DNA from: an uncultured Bacteroidales bacterium
GTDB lineage: Bacteria; Bacteroidota; Bacteroidia; Bacteroidales; Bacteroidaceae
Direction of reading: 5' to 3'
DNA length: 64,000 nucleotides
NCBI GenBank assembly: GCA_947303715.1
Contig: CAMYYY010000001.1
Coordinates: forward strand, 1 to 64,000
In this document: in pieces, positions 52,959-60,648 of the stretch
How positions within the stretch are numbered: the stretch's first letter is position 1
Layout of the letters: every line of letters starts with the position of its first letter
The notes under the pieces: model-generated
The model's input: only the letters and a program-made list of their open reading frames with translations
Told to the model about the DNA's origin: nothing
Databases searched by the model: none
Made by a program: the position numbers and the translations under genes

Positions 52959-53543
52959 ATGGAAAATATAACTTTGGAAAGCCTTATAGAGGAACAGAAA
53001 ATGCGAATACCCAAACTGATACACAGAAGTTATTATCAGTACGAATATGATGAGGAAGAAAAAAAACTTTATCAGAAATGGGCTATAGATGCAATTCGAC
53101 TTATCAACATTCAATTTCCCAATGACAAATATGTACAAGAGTTTGAGCTTATATATAATCAACGGTTATGTCCTGAACAACAGGTGGGATTATTAAATAT
53201 ACTTGAATCTTTTGTGAAAATGCCGATTGTCATTCCAGTAAAAAGACCTGACAGCAAAAATGCGAAAGAACAAGTAAATATTAATACCACGATTAACAAT
53301 ACTAATAGCCAATCACAAAGTCAGGAACAAACTATGGCCATTGATTTGTTTCTTGAAGCTATAAAAGACGAATTGACGGGTCGACAAATAAAAGAAATAA
53401 AGCAGGTTGTTGATGATAACAATAATGATTTAGAAAAAGCTAAGCCTCAGATCATAGAAAAACTAAAAAAAATTGGCTCAGACGTTGCGGCAAACATTGT
53501 GGCCAATCTAATAACCAATCCTCTTATTTGGGGAGGAATGTAA
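52959..53543 (+). CDS. Unknown protein behind the RM genes
   Basis: This 194-residue protein begins 2 bp after hsdS, so it is in the RM operon. The N-terminal half is helical and charged (KLIHRSYYQYEYDEEEKKLY), the centre has a low-complexity Asn/Gln/Ser stretch (NINTTINNTNSQSQSQEQT, about 108-126), and the C terminus is a helical block ending SDVAANIVANLITNPLIWGG with a final Met. The hydrophobic end could be a membrane or oligomerisation helix. I do not recognise the family; a defence-associated role is inferred only from position. Confidence 0.7.
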   Translation: MENITLESLIEEQKMRIPKLIHRSYYQYEYDEEEKKLYQKWAIDAIRLINIQFPNDKYVQEFELIYNQRLCPEQQVGLLNILESFVKMPIVIPVKRPDSKNAKEQVNINTTINNTNSQSQSQEQTMAIDLFLEAIKDELTGRQIKEIKQVVDDNNNDLEKAKPQIIEKLKKIGSDVAANIVANLITNPLIWGGM

Positions 53544-53548
53544 TTATT

Positions 53549-53620
53549 ATGGGTAAAACCGTAACAACATATTTGATAGACGGAGACCCGAAAGGGAATA
53601 CCATTTGTTTTTTTCATTAA
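53549..53620 (+). pseudogene. GIY-YIG-like nuclease N-terminal fragment, copy 1
   Basis: ATG 53549 gives MGKTVTTYLIDGDPKGNTIC and then FFH and a stop. A similar start, KIVTTRLINGDPKGIHYVFI, occurs at 54965-55024. The shape T-x-L-I-D/N-G-D-P-K-G resembles the N terminus of a Bacteroidales GIY-YIG nuclease-like family as I recall it. The rest of the gene is missing. Confidence 0.5.
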
Positions 53621-53655
53621 TAATAATTGCAGTTTGTATTGAAAAAAGTAATAAT

Positions 53656-54912
53656 ATGAATAAATACGGATCAAATAAAGGACTTCTTATAGAAAGAGAT
53701 GGAGATGTGATTCATATCCGTGGACTTAATAAGGCTAAAGCTGTCTCACAATTCTTAAATGCAATACAGTACGGAATAAAGAGTGGCTATGATAATTTTT
53801 ATTTTGATGCTTCAGAATTAGACGAAGGCGTATTTCCAAATTCTGTTGTAGCTATTTCGGCATTAATTGATTTGTATTCAAGTGAAGGTGTCATTTTTGA
53901 ATATGGTAAAATACCTACTGCTTTGAGTTCCACAAAATTTTCACAGCCACAATTTTTTGATGGAAATTCTGATCATATTATTAATCGTATATGGAAATTC
54001 TCTAGTTCCAGTGAAGTTTCTACAATTGTTGATGCTTATGGTAAAGAACTTAGAAAAGAAGATAGATTTAGCGCTGGTACCATCACTTCTTTACTATGGT
54101 CATTGAATGAGGTGATGGATAATGTTCTTATTCATTCTGGAGCAGAAATTGGTTATGTTATGGGTCAAATACATAAGACTTCAAAGAATATTGCTTTTTC
54201 AGTATGTGACTACGGTATTGGTATATTAAATTCTTTACGTGAATCTAAACTACATAAGCCACGCACAGCTATTGATGCTATTACATTAGCAATAAAAGAA
54301 GAAGTTACAAGAGATAGTTCTGTAGGGCAAGGGAATGGACTTTTTGGACTACATTCGATTATCAGCCAAGGTGATGGCACACTAGAAATTAGATCGAGTG
54401 GAGCATCATACAAGTTGAATGAAGGTAAAACATTTATAAATAAGGGTTTGCCAATATACTCTTTTAAAAAACCTGGAACCATTATTGATTTCCAACTTAA
54501 TTATGGCAAAGACATCTCTTTGGAAAATGCATTAAAATTTAGAGGAAGGGATTATAGTATTGTAGATCTATATATCGAGGATTTTGATGATAATCAAGGG
54601 CATAATTATTATTCGGTAAAAGATCATTCTGGTGGAACAGGAACACGTGATTCAGCATTAAGAATCAAAAATGAGGTTATGAATATAATAACTGAAACGA
54701 AAAAACCAGTAATTATTGATTTCAAGGAGATAGCTGTTATCTCTTCATCTTTTGCAGATGAATTAATTGCTAAACTATTATTGGAACTCGGCCTTTTTCA
54801 GTTTAATAATCTAATCAAATTACGTGGAATGAATTCTCAAGAACAAAATATTTTACAACGTTCTGTAATACAACGATTAGTAGATACTCTTAATGAACCT
54901 ACTATTTTATAA
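53656..54912 (+). CDS. GHKL ATPase flanked by STAS-like domains (DUF4325-type)
   Basis: The 418-residue protein contains, in order, an N-terminal STAS-like segment (about 1-90), a histidine-kinase-type ATPase with N box NEVMDNVLIHSG (about 152), G1 box CDYGIGILNS (about 187) and G2 box GQGNGLFGLHSII (about 227), and a C-terminal STAS-like DUF4325-type domain (about 330-410; PVIIDFKEIAVISSSFADEL). No phosphorylatable dimerisation histidine is apparent, so it is more like an anti-sigma/STAS switch than a classic kinase. The gene is strongly AT-rich. It is bracketed by two related fragments of a nuclease-like ORF. Start ATG 53656. Confidence 0.78.
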   Translation: MNKYGSNKGLLIERDGDVIHIRGLNKAKAVSQFLNAIQYGIKSGYDNFYFDASELDEGVFPNSVVAISALIDLYSSEGVIFEYGKIPTALSSTKFSQPQFFDGNSDHIINRIWKFSSSSEVSTIVDAYGKELRKEDRFSAGTITSLLWSLNEVMDNVLIHSGAEIGYVMGQIHKTSKNIAFSVCDYGIGILNSLRESKLHKPRTAIDAITLAIKEEVTRDSSVGQGNGLFGLHSIISQGDGTLEIRSSGASYKLNEGKTFINKGLPIYSFKKPGTIIDFQLNYGKDISLENALKFRGRDYSIVDLYIEDFDDNQGHNYYSVKDHSGGTGTRDSALRIKNEVMNIITETKKPVIIDFKEIAVISSSFADELIAKLLLELGLFQFNNLIKLRGMNSQEQNILQRSVIQRLVDTLNEPTIL

Positions 54913-54943
54913 TTTTTGCACTTTCTGTAGGTATAATTGCAAT

Positions 54944-55043
54944 TATGCAAACTAAAAAAAAGGTAAAATAGTTACAACACGCTTGATAAACGGAGATCCA
55001 AAAGGGATTCATTATGTGTTTATCAAAATAAGATTTGTCAGAT
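54944..55043 (+). pseudogene. GIY-YIG-like nuclease N-terminal fragment, copy 2 (frameshifted)
   Basis: KIVTTRLINGDPKGIHYVFI is encoded from 54965. ATG at 54944 is out of frame by one base across an A8 run, and shifting again near 55028 gives NKICQMLN. It is a diverged relative of the fragment at 53549. It lies directly upstream of the Fic gene. Confidence 0.45.
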
Positions 55044-55051
55044 GTTGAACA

Positions 55052-56221
55052 ATGAGAAACATGGCACAGAAAGAGGGATATTGGGACTTTGACGAGTATA
55101 TCGTTGCCAGCGAGCCGCATAAACGAGAACGGGCGGAGGCGTGGAAGGTGGCTATCGGTCTGCAAGCTGTGGATGGTTTGCAGGTTTCTGACTATTTGAA
55201 GCAGACGGCACGCCGGCACATCGAAGGCGAGATTACGATTGATGAAGCCAGGGAGCTGGTGAAGCAATATTACGTTTCGAAGACTCAGCATGATGAAGAT
55301 GAAGAAGAGAAGGCAGAGGCTGACAACGTTTCGGGCAATATAGCCAAACTCATAGTCTCCCCCTCGTTCACCTTCAGCGCGGCTGGCCTCATGGCTGTTC
55401 ATCGCGCCATTTTTGATGGGGTTTTCAAACATGCGGGTAAATTGCGCACATACGACATCACAAAGAATGAATGGGTATTGAGAGGGGACACCGTGCTCTA
55501 TGGGCGCTGGCAGGACTTACGTATGACGTTGGACTACGACATTGAACAGGAAAAAAAGTTTGACTACAAGGGGCTTTCTCTGGCGGAAGTCGTGGAGCAC
55601 CTGGCTAAGTTTATATCGGGCATCTGGCAAATACATCCTTTTAGGGAAGGAAACACACGAGCGACAGCCGTTTTTACTATCAAATATTTGAAGTCAATAG
55701 GCTTTGAAGTTAACAACGATATGTTTGAGCAGCATTCGTGGTATTTCCGTAATGCGCTGGTAAGAGCCAACTATAAAAATGTGGCAAAAGGTATCAGTCA
55801 GGATTTCAGTTTTCTGATACGTTTCTTCCGTAATTTGTTGATGGGTGAGCAGAATGAATTGAAGAACCGGAACATGCTCGTGAACCCTCCGGAGGAATGG
55901 GAGGACTTTACAGGCACAGGACAAGTACAGGACAAGCTCGGGACAAGTGCAAGACAAGCTAAAGATGTCCTACTTTCCGATGATCCGAATATAGAGAAAC
56001 TTGTTAGTGTGGTTGGCCCACTTCAAATGTCTGTGAAGCAGATGATGGAGGCAATAGGTTTGAAGGGCCGCGATAATTTCTTGAATCTTTATCTTAATCC
56101 ATCTATCTCTGGCGGTTTTATCCGCTTGCTCTATCCCGAATCGCCCCGTCACCCTCGTCAAAAATACTTGTTGACGGTAAAGGGCCTGGCGCTTTACAAT
56201 GAGCTACAGCAAGAGAAGTAG
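55052..56221 (+). CDS. Fic family protein with N-terminal VbhA-like antitoxin region
   Basis: The protein has 389 residues. An N-terminal helix hairpin (about 45-75, RRHIEGEITIDEARELVKQY) resembles the VbhA antitoxin domain. The Fic core has FDGVFKHAGKLRTYDI and the catalytic HPFREGNTRATAVF (about 195-208), a variant of HxFxDGNGRxxR with Glu for Asp and Thr for Gly. Fic enzymes usually transfer AMP from ATP to Tyr or Thr of target proteins. The C-terminal part has winged-helix character. ATG 55061 is an alternative start. Confidence 0.87.
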   Translation: MRNMAQKEGYWDFDEYIVASEPHKRERAEAWKVAIGLQAVDGLQVSDYLKQTARRHIEGEITIDEARELVKQYYVSKTQHDEDEEEKAEADNVSGNIAKLIVSPSFTFSAAGLMAVHRAIFDGVFKHAGKLRTYDITKNEWVLRGDTVLYGRWQDLRMTLDYDIEQEKKFDYKGLSLAEVVEHLAKFISGIWQIHPFREGNTRATAVFTIKYLKSIGFEVNNDMFEQHSWYFRNALVRANYKNVAKGISQDFSFLIRFFRNLLMGEQNELKNRNMLVNPPEEWEDFTGTGQVQDKLGTSARQAKDVLLSDDPNIEKLVSVVGPLQMSVKQMMEAIGLKGRDNFLNLYLNPSISGGFIRLLYPESPRHPRQKYLLTVKGLALYNELQQEK

Positions 56222-56224
56222 TTG

Positions 56225-57511
56225 CTATCCAATAACATCTGGCATCATATTTGACTTAACGATACGAATCATAGCAGTTGGAACACCACAATCTTTAGCT
56301 ATATCTTCCCAATGTGTGGCAGCTTCACATACTTCATCGATAACGGATGCGGCATCTTTGATGTTGTTCTTAGAAGCGAATGCCAACAGGTCGTTTCTGG
56401 TAATATTGTCAAACTTCTCATTGATGGACATCTGGTGGGTAGCCGTCCAACCACCATTAGGATTATAGGCATAGCTCATATCGTATGCTGGTGAGAGGCG
56501 CCATTTCCCATCCCCTTCCATCAAGAAAGAGATGTTCTTTGTGTGATCATCCTGATTGCGAATCACAACATTAAACACCATTCGGCGGAACATTTGCCTG
56601 GCTTCAGCGTAAGACAGCCGTAGCGCTCGCATGACGTTGAAGGCTTGTTCGTATGAATAGGCTTGATGGAGTTGGTAATCAAAATGAGCAATTCCACAAA
56701 GAGTCTGCATGTGTACCTTTTTCCCCTCCTTCCGATCAAAACGTTTTGTAAGGAAATGCGCTCTTCCGTTTTCCTCAATGAGAGAACAATCTGACATCTC
56801 TATGCCACAAGACTTGGCTAACTTGTAGAAAGAGTACTCCAGTCGTCCATAGTTCTCGGTCTCTCTGAAACCAGCCTTAGCAGAGACTCCATCAAGTTTG
56901 ATGAGGTAGTAGTCGAAGCCGGCGGGTACTTCCACTTGACCCGAACGGACTTCTCCAGTCTCTTTGTTATAAGCGATGATAGCCTTAGCCCGCTGGCCAC
57001 CTGCAGATGTGCCAAGGCGCAGTATCTCAGCGATAGCTGCTTTCTTGTCATCTTCCAGATTGGTTGCAAAAGAGGATTTCTCCGCTAAGGCATCTTTGGC
57101 CACCTCGACTAATTTGTCAATCTCAAATCTGTCGTCAAGGCCGTAAGGAATGTCTATTGCAGGCTCAAATTCCAATGCCCCCATGCACCGTTTTCCCAAG
57201 AAACAGAGTGATTCAATGGGGTTGCCACTTGTGCGGCCTGTCAGGGACAGCCACCTGTCGAACAGGGCACGTCCATAAGTGTCGGGCAAGGAGTCCGCCA
57301 ACATGCCAGGCAAACCCTGAAAGGTGTCCCTTCCCAGATTGGCAAAAGAGTAAACTCGTCCTTCCCGGACAGGCATCATCAATGGAGAAGGCTCCAAACC
57401 ACGGCCAATAAAACTTGGGTCATACTCAAATCGAGCAACTCCATACCTGTCATCCCAATTAAAGATGCCGACAGGGATGCCGAACATACTGACTTTCGCT
57501 ACATCTACCAT
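56225..57511 (-). CDS. hipA: HipA-like serine/threonine kinase toxin
   Basis: This 428-residue HipA-type kinase contains RTSGNPIESLCFLGKRCMGA, a glycine loop GTSAGGQRAKAII (about 167), the catalytic NVVIRNQDDHTKNISFL (about 310) and the metal motif AYDMSYAYN (about 340). HipA toxins phosphorylate translation components such as glutamyl-tRNA synthetase in E. coli, causing growth arrest. It overlaps hipB by 7 bp. It is convergent with the Fic gene, with 3 bp between the stops. Confidence 0.92.
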   Translation of the reverse strand: MVDVAKVSMFGIPVGIFNWDDRYGVARFEYDPSFIGRGLEPSPLMMPVREGRVYSFANLGRDTFQGLPGMLADSLPDTYGRALFDRWLSLTGRTSGNPIESLCFLGKRCMGALEFEPAIDIPYGLDDRFEIDKLVEVAKDALAEKSSFATNLEDDKKAAIAEILRLGTSAGGQRAKAIIAYNKETGEVRSGQVEVPAGFDYYLIKLDGVSAKAGFRETENYGRLEYSFYKLAKSCGIEMSDCSLIEENGRAHFLTKRFDRKEGKKVHMQTLCGIAHFDYQLHQAYSYEQAFNVMRALRLSYAEARQMFRRMVFNVVIRNQDDHTKNISFLMEGDGKWRLSPAYDMSYAYNPNGGWTATHQMSINEKFDNITRNDLLAFASKNNIKDAASVIDEVCEAATHWEDIAKDCGVPTAMIRIVKSNMMPDVIG

Positions 57512-57852
57512 GCGGACTCCTCCTTATTATTCTTAAGCCGTCCAGCTGCTCGTTGGCGTTGGTGCTTGACGGTATTCGATTGTACAAGATTATAGTATTC
57601 ACTGGGGCTCAGCTGCTCTTCATCCACCAAAGGCTGAAGCACGTCGAGTTTTCCTAATGTGCGTAGTACTCTCAAGAGAGAATCAAATGAACCGATTTCC
57701 CCCTTCTCGATTTTCTTCAGAGAAGACAAAGACACTCCAGCAGCATCTGCAAGACTCTGCTGGGTGATGTTCTGCCTTAATCGGACAGTTTTCAAGTGAC
57801 TGCCTATCCTATTAAGGATTATGGCATCTGCAAGCATATAAATATCATCCAT
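57505..57852 (-). CDS. hipB: HipB-like helix-turn-helix antitoxin
   Basis: The 115-residue protein has an XRE-type HTH (GSHLKTVRLRQNITQQSLAD and AAGVSLSSLKKIEKGEIGSF, about 17-56) followed by a short tail. It probably binds the inverted repeat at 57894-57915 and represses its own operon together with HipA. It is slightly longer than usual because of a basic C-terminal extension (QRQRAAGRLKNNKEESAW). Confidence 0.9.
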   Translation of the reverse strand: MDDIYMLADAIILNRIGSHLKTVRLRQNITQQSLADAAGVSLSSLKKIEKGEIGSFDSLLRVLRTLGKLDVLQPLVDEEQLSPSEYYNLVQSNTVKHQRQRAAGRLKNNKEESAW

Positions 57853-57880
57853 AATGGTTCAATATTAAACTTTTGCGCTG

Positions 57881-57910
57881 CAAATATACGAACAATAGTT
57901 TAATTGCAAA
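57881..57910 (-). promoter_or_regulatory. hipBA promoter
   Basis: TTTG (57910-57907), 18 bp, TATATTTG (57888-57881); transcription toward hipB. The -33 element lies inside the operator. Confidence 0.6.
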
Positions 57911-57915
57911 CTATT
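57894..57915. promoter_or_regulatory. hipBA operator candidate
   Basis: AATAGTTT-N6-AAACTATT, a perfect 8-bp inverted repeat, overlaps the -33 region of the hipBA promoter, as expected for autorepression. Confidence 0.65.
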
Positions 57916-58002
57916 ATGTAGAAAAATTTTTCTTAATTTGGCGCTTATTCTGATAATTTGTGATGAGAATACCATTTTTTGCCTATAACAAAGCAGGAAT
58001 AT

Positions 58003-58040
58003 CCAGCCTGGGCTTGAACTTGGGACCTCCAGATTATGAG
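58003..58040 (-). other. tRNA-like 3' half (possible integration scar)
   Basis: On the minus strand CTCATAA is followed by TCTGGAGGTCCC and AAGTTCAAGC. This looks like the anticodon loop (CAT), variable loop and T-loop (TTCAAGC) of a Met/Ile-type tRNA. The T stem has two mismatches and no 5' half is present. It could be the att scar of a past integration. Confidence 0.35.
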
Positions 58041-58048
58041 TATAGCTG

Positions 58049-58678
58049 TCATCCCCTCACAAACACTGCGTGGGTGGCGGAGCCGGAGCGGGCGAGGAGG
58101 CCGGAGGCGACGAAGGCGTTCAACTCGGCTGAGGCTTGGCGACGGGTGAGGCGGGTGAGCTGCATGTAGGTCGTGGTGCTGATGTAGCCGCGCTCGTCGA
58201 GGTGGCTCAAAAGGAGGGTGCGGCGCTCGTCGGGGGTGGGGATGGTGCGCTCCTGGTTCATGGGGAAGGGCGTCTCGGCTCGGGCGAAGGGGCCTTTGAT
58301 CGTTTTCATGAACTCAGGCTTGGCATCGAAGTTCACGCGGCTGACGTGGAGGTGATGGGGCTTTACCTGGTCGGGCGAGGTGATGACGGGCTGGCGTCCC
58401 TCCTCGTCCTTGTTGCAGGCGATGCTGAGGCTGAGCGTGCCCAACCCCTCCAGCTCGACGTGCTCGCTGGCGTTGAGGTGCTTGGCTGCCGCCTGCACCA
58501 CAGCCTCCATCAAGCCCCTCAGGTCGGCAACGGTATAGGTCGTGGCCTCCTCGATCTCCTCAGCCAGTTCCTTGAAGGTAACGGTTTTCAACTTGACGGC
58601 CTGCGGATAGAGCCGCGCCGCCTCTTCGTCGCTCCCCGATGTGCGGGGGAGCTTCTTGAAATCATATACTATAGCCAT
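58049..58678 (-). CDS. HU-like DNA-binding protein with winged-helix tail
   Basis: The 209-residue protein has an HU-like domain (about 25-125; KTVTFKELAEEIEEATTYTV, HVELEGLGTLSLSIA, VNFDAKPEF) and a C-terminal winged-helix segment (about 150-205; LTRLTRRQASAELNAFVASG). This is the fused HU type that often accompanies VapE-like genes in Bacteroidales. It is a candidate partner of the VapE-type gene 233 bp upstream in the same orientation. Confidence 0.8.
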   Translation of the reverse strand: MAIVYDFKKLPRTSGSDEEAARLYPQAVKLKTVTFKELAEEIEEATTYTVADLRGLMEAVVQAAAKHLNASEHVELEGLGTLSLSIACNKDEEGRQPVITSPDQVKPHHLHVSRVNFDAKPEFMKTIKGPFARAETPFPMNQERTIPTPDERRTLLLSHLDERGYISTTTYMQLTRLTRRQASAELNAFVASGLLARSGSATHAVFVRG

Positions 58679-58813
58679 ATCTTGAATTGTTTAGAGTAAG
58701 CATCTGATTCGTTTTTCCAAGCAACGGTTTATAAACAGGGGGCCTGTTTATATAAACACGGGCGCTGTTTATAGATAACGTCAAACGTTGGGAAAACTTC
58801 TCCAATTGTTTTA

Positions 58814-58916
58814 AAAACATCTACACAATCTACACGGACAAGCCAAGGAACTTGTTATTAGTGCATTAGGACGTGTAGATGGGCGTTTTTATCTACACTA
58901 TCTACACAATCTACAC
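58814..58916. repeat. Left 103-bp inverted repeat with GTGTAGAT iterons
   Basis: Begins aaaacatctacacaatctac(ac) and ends atctacactatctacacaat(ctacac). The reverse complement of 60463-60565 has the same length: the outer 22 bp are identical and the inner 23 bp are identical. The middle also keeps TGTAGAT and TTTTTAT at the same positions. Confidence 0.9.
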
Positions 58917-60359
58917 GCTTTTTGGCGTTTTTTGTTTCAAACAATATACCATTCCGGCATTGGAACGTCGCGAAATAACGCCTTGTGTATTCATGTAGGC
59001 GCGGAAGTCGCGTGCCTGCCTTGTTGTCATCGGCTTGTGAACTGTCGGGTGCAGACGCTGGTTGATCTCGGAGGCGTAGAGCCATTCGGCTTCAGGGTCT
59101 TCAGGCTGTGCGGCTTCAAAGAGTGTGTCGAACGTCTCGGCTTCGGCTGGCATCTTCACGAAGCGAAGGTTACGCTCCATCAATGCCTTCTCGTCCTGCT
59201 CGTCGAGCCAGTAACGGTGCCCGTGCTCGATCTCATAAACAGCTTCGGCATAGATTTGCGGATAGTTGAGGGTCTTCGGCAGCTTGATGTTGTCCGTCAC
59301 GTGCACGCAGACGTAACGGCGCGAGCCTGTCAGGTCGGTGATGACGTCGAAGTTGTTGCTCGTGCCAATGAGCGAGGCATAACGCGGCATCTGTGCCGAC
59401 GTGGAGGCGTAGGGCTTGTATTCGTCGATGGTGGGTAGCTGAAGCATGTTCTTCAGCACGGGTTGCTGGCGCTCCGTCAGGCGGTTTACCTCGTCGAAGT
59501 TGATGAGACCATAGCGCGTCAGCATCAGCAGGGCCTTGCGCTTGTCGTCTAATCTGTAGTTTTCCAGATAGTAGGGCTGCAGTTCAGGCGGCAGGAGACA
59601 GCGGCAGAAAGCGCTCTTGCCCACGCCCTGCGCTCCGATGAGGAGGGGCATCGACTCGTTGCCCTTCCGACGATTCTTCCCCATCCAAAGGGCTACCATG
59701 CCGAGGAACCACGTGTGCGCAAGCGGGTACCACGCCTCGTCGTCTGTAGGGATGACGTGGAACAGCTTGTCGATGCGGGGCCTCCTGTCCCACTTGGGCA
59801 GGCTGTCGATGAACTTGTCAAAGGGGTTGAATGTCATCACACGATCCGACTTCAGGTAGCGCTTCACGTCACGATCCCAGACGTTGATGCCCTCCTCGCG
59901 GGCGTTGAGTGCTATGGAGTTGACAACGGTTTCATCCACAAGGCGGTAGCTTGTATGGAGGCGCTTGCGTTCGCAATACTCCGTGATGCCCAGCACCTCG
60001 TTCCGACGGAACGAGTAGCGCCGTTGCATGAACTCCTGGAACGCCACAGCCTCCTCCTGCACCTTCGAGGGCGTGTTGACTGGGCCTGTTGACTCGTTGT
60101 CCCCATTGAAAGCCTCATGTACCAATTCCTTCAAATGGGCTTCGTCCAAGAGGAACGGATTGAGCTCCAGAATGAGCTCGCAGGCTTGTTCTTCCTCCAC
60201 GCCTTTGTCGTGCATGGCTTCAGCCAGCAAGGTTAGGTACTTGTCCGAATTGCTTGGACGCATCCCAGGCAGATACTCCTCAAATGGGGAGAGTGCTTGG
60301 TTGAAATTCTCCTCTGCGGAGGTGTTTTTTACATCAAATTCATTTAGTTTATTTCCCAT
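58911..60359 (-). CDS. VapE-type P-loop ATPase (DUF3874-like C terminus)
   Basis: The 482-residue protein contains an N-terminal helical region, then FNPFDKFIDSLPKWDRRPRI, Walker A IGAQGVGKSAFCRC (about 246), Walker B GLINFDEVNRL (about 286) and SLIGTSNNFDVITDLTGSRR (sensor and Arg finger), followed by a DUF3874-like C-terminal domain. VapE-type proteins are related to phage and satellite replication helicases. The gene sits between two 103-bp inverted repeats; its last codons overlap the left repeat. An HU-like gene follows. It may replicate or mobilise the repeat-bounded segment. Confidence 0.86.
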   Translation of the reverse strand: MGNKLNEFDVKNTSAEENFNQALSPFEEYLPGMRPSNSDKYLTLLAEAMHDKGVEEEQACELILELNPFLLDEAHLKELVHEAFNGDNESTGPVNTPSKVQEEAVAFQEFMQRRYSFRRNEVLGITEYCERKRLHTSYRLVDETVVNSIALNAREEGINVWDRDVKRYLKSDRVMTFNPFDKFIDSLPKWDRRPRIDKLFHVIPTDDEAWYPLAHTWFLGMVALWMGKNRRKGNESMPLLIGAQGVGKSAFCRCLLPPELQPYYLENYRLDDKRKALLMLTRYGLINFDEVNRLTERQQPVLKNMLQLPTIDEYKPYASTSAQMPRYASLIGTSNNFDVITDLTGSRRYVCVHVTDNIKLPKTLNYPQIYAEAVYEIEHGHRYWLDEQDEKALMERNLRFVKMPAEAETFDTLFEAAQPEDPEAEWLYASEINQRLHPTVHKPMTTRQARDFRAYMNTQGVISRRSNAGMVYCLKQKTPKSV

Positions 60360-60462
60360 AATAGCAGTAGTTTTAGAGGGTTATTAATACGATGCAAATG
60401 TACAAAAAAGATTTTAAACGCGCAAATAATTAGTCACTTTTTTCAGAAAAATAGAAAAAAGT

Positions 60463-60565
60463 GTGTAGATTGTGTAGATAGTGTATATAAAAATGTTTAT
60501 CTACACATGCTATCTAATTAATAATAAGCAATATAATGCGTTTGTGTAGATTGTGTAGATGTTTT
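60463..60565. repeat. Right 103-bp inverted repeat with GTGTAGAT iterons
   Basis: Begins gtgtagattgtgtagatagt(gta) and ends gtgtagattgtgtagatgtt(tt). It is the mirror image of 58814-58916, 98 bp upstream of the VapE start. Confidence 0.9.
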
Positions 60566-60572
60566 GCAATGT

Positions 60573-60592
60573 TCTCGCGCACGCGCGAGAGC
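60573..60592. terminator. GC hairpin beyond the right repeat
   Basis: tctcgcgc-ac-gcgcgaga, a perfect 8-bp stem, followed by gcattataatt. It could end the ATPase transcript coming from the right on the minus strand. Confidence 0.45.
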
Positions 60593-60608
60593 ATTATAAT
60601 TATTGAAT

Positions 60609-60646
60609 GTAGGCGACTTGCTTGAATTCGTAGTGGCGGAGGGTGC
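60609..60646 (-). repeat. Copy of the birA 3' end (38 bp)
   Basis: Identical over 38 bp to 62042-62079 inside birA. On the minus strand it begins 2 bp after the ATPase stop and can be read TLRHYEFKQVAYIQ and stop, compared with TLRHYEFKQVAYLF and stop in birA. Confidence 0.92.
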
Positions 60647-60648
60647 AC

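Noticed and set aside
57955..58048. Complete tRNA gene
   Set aside because: Only a 3'-like half is visible and the T stem has two mismatches; no acceptor stem can be formed.
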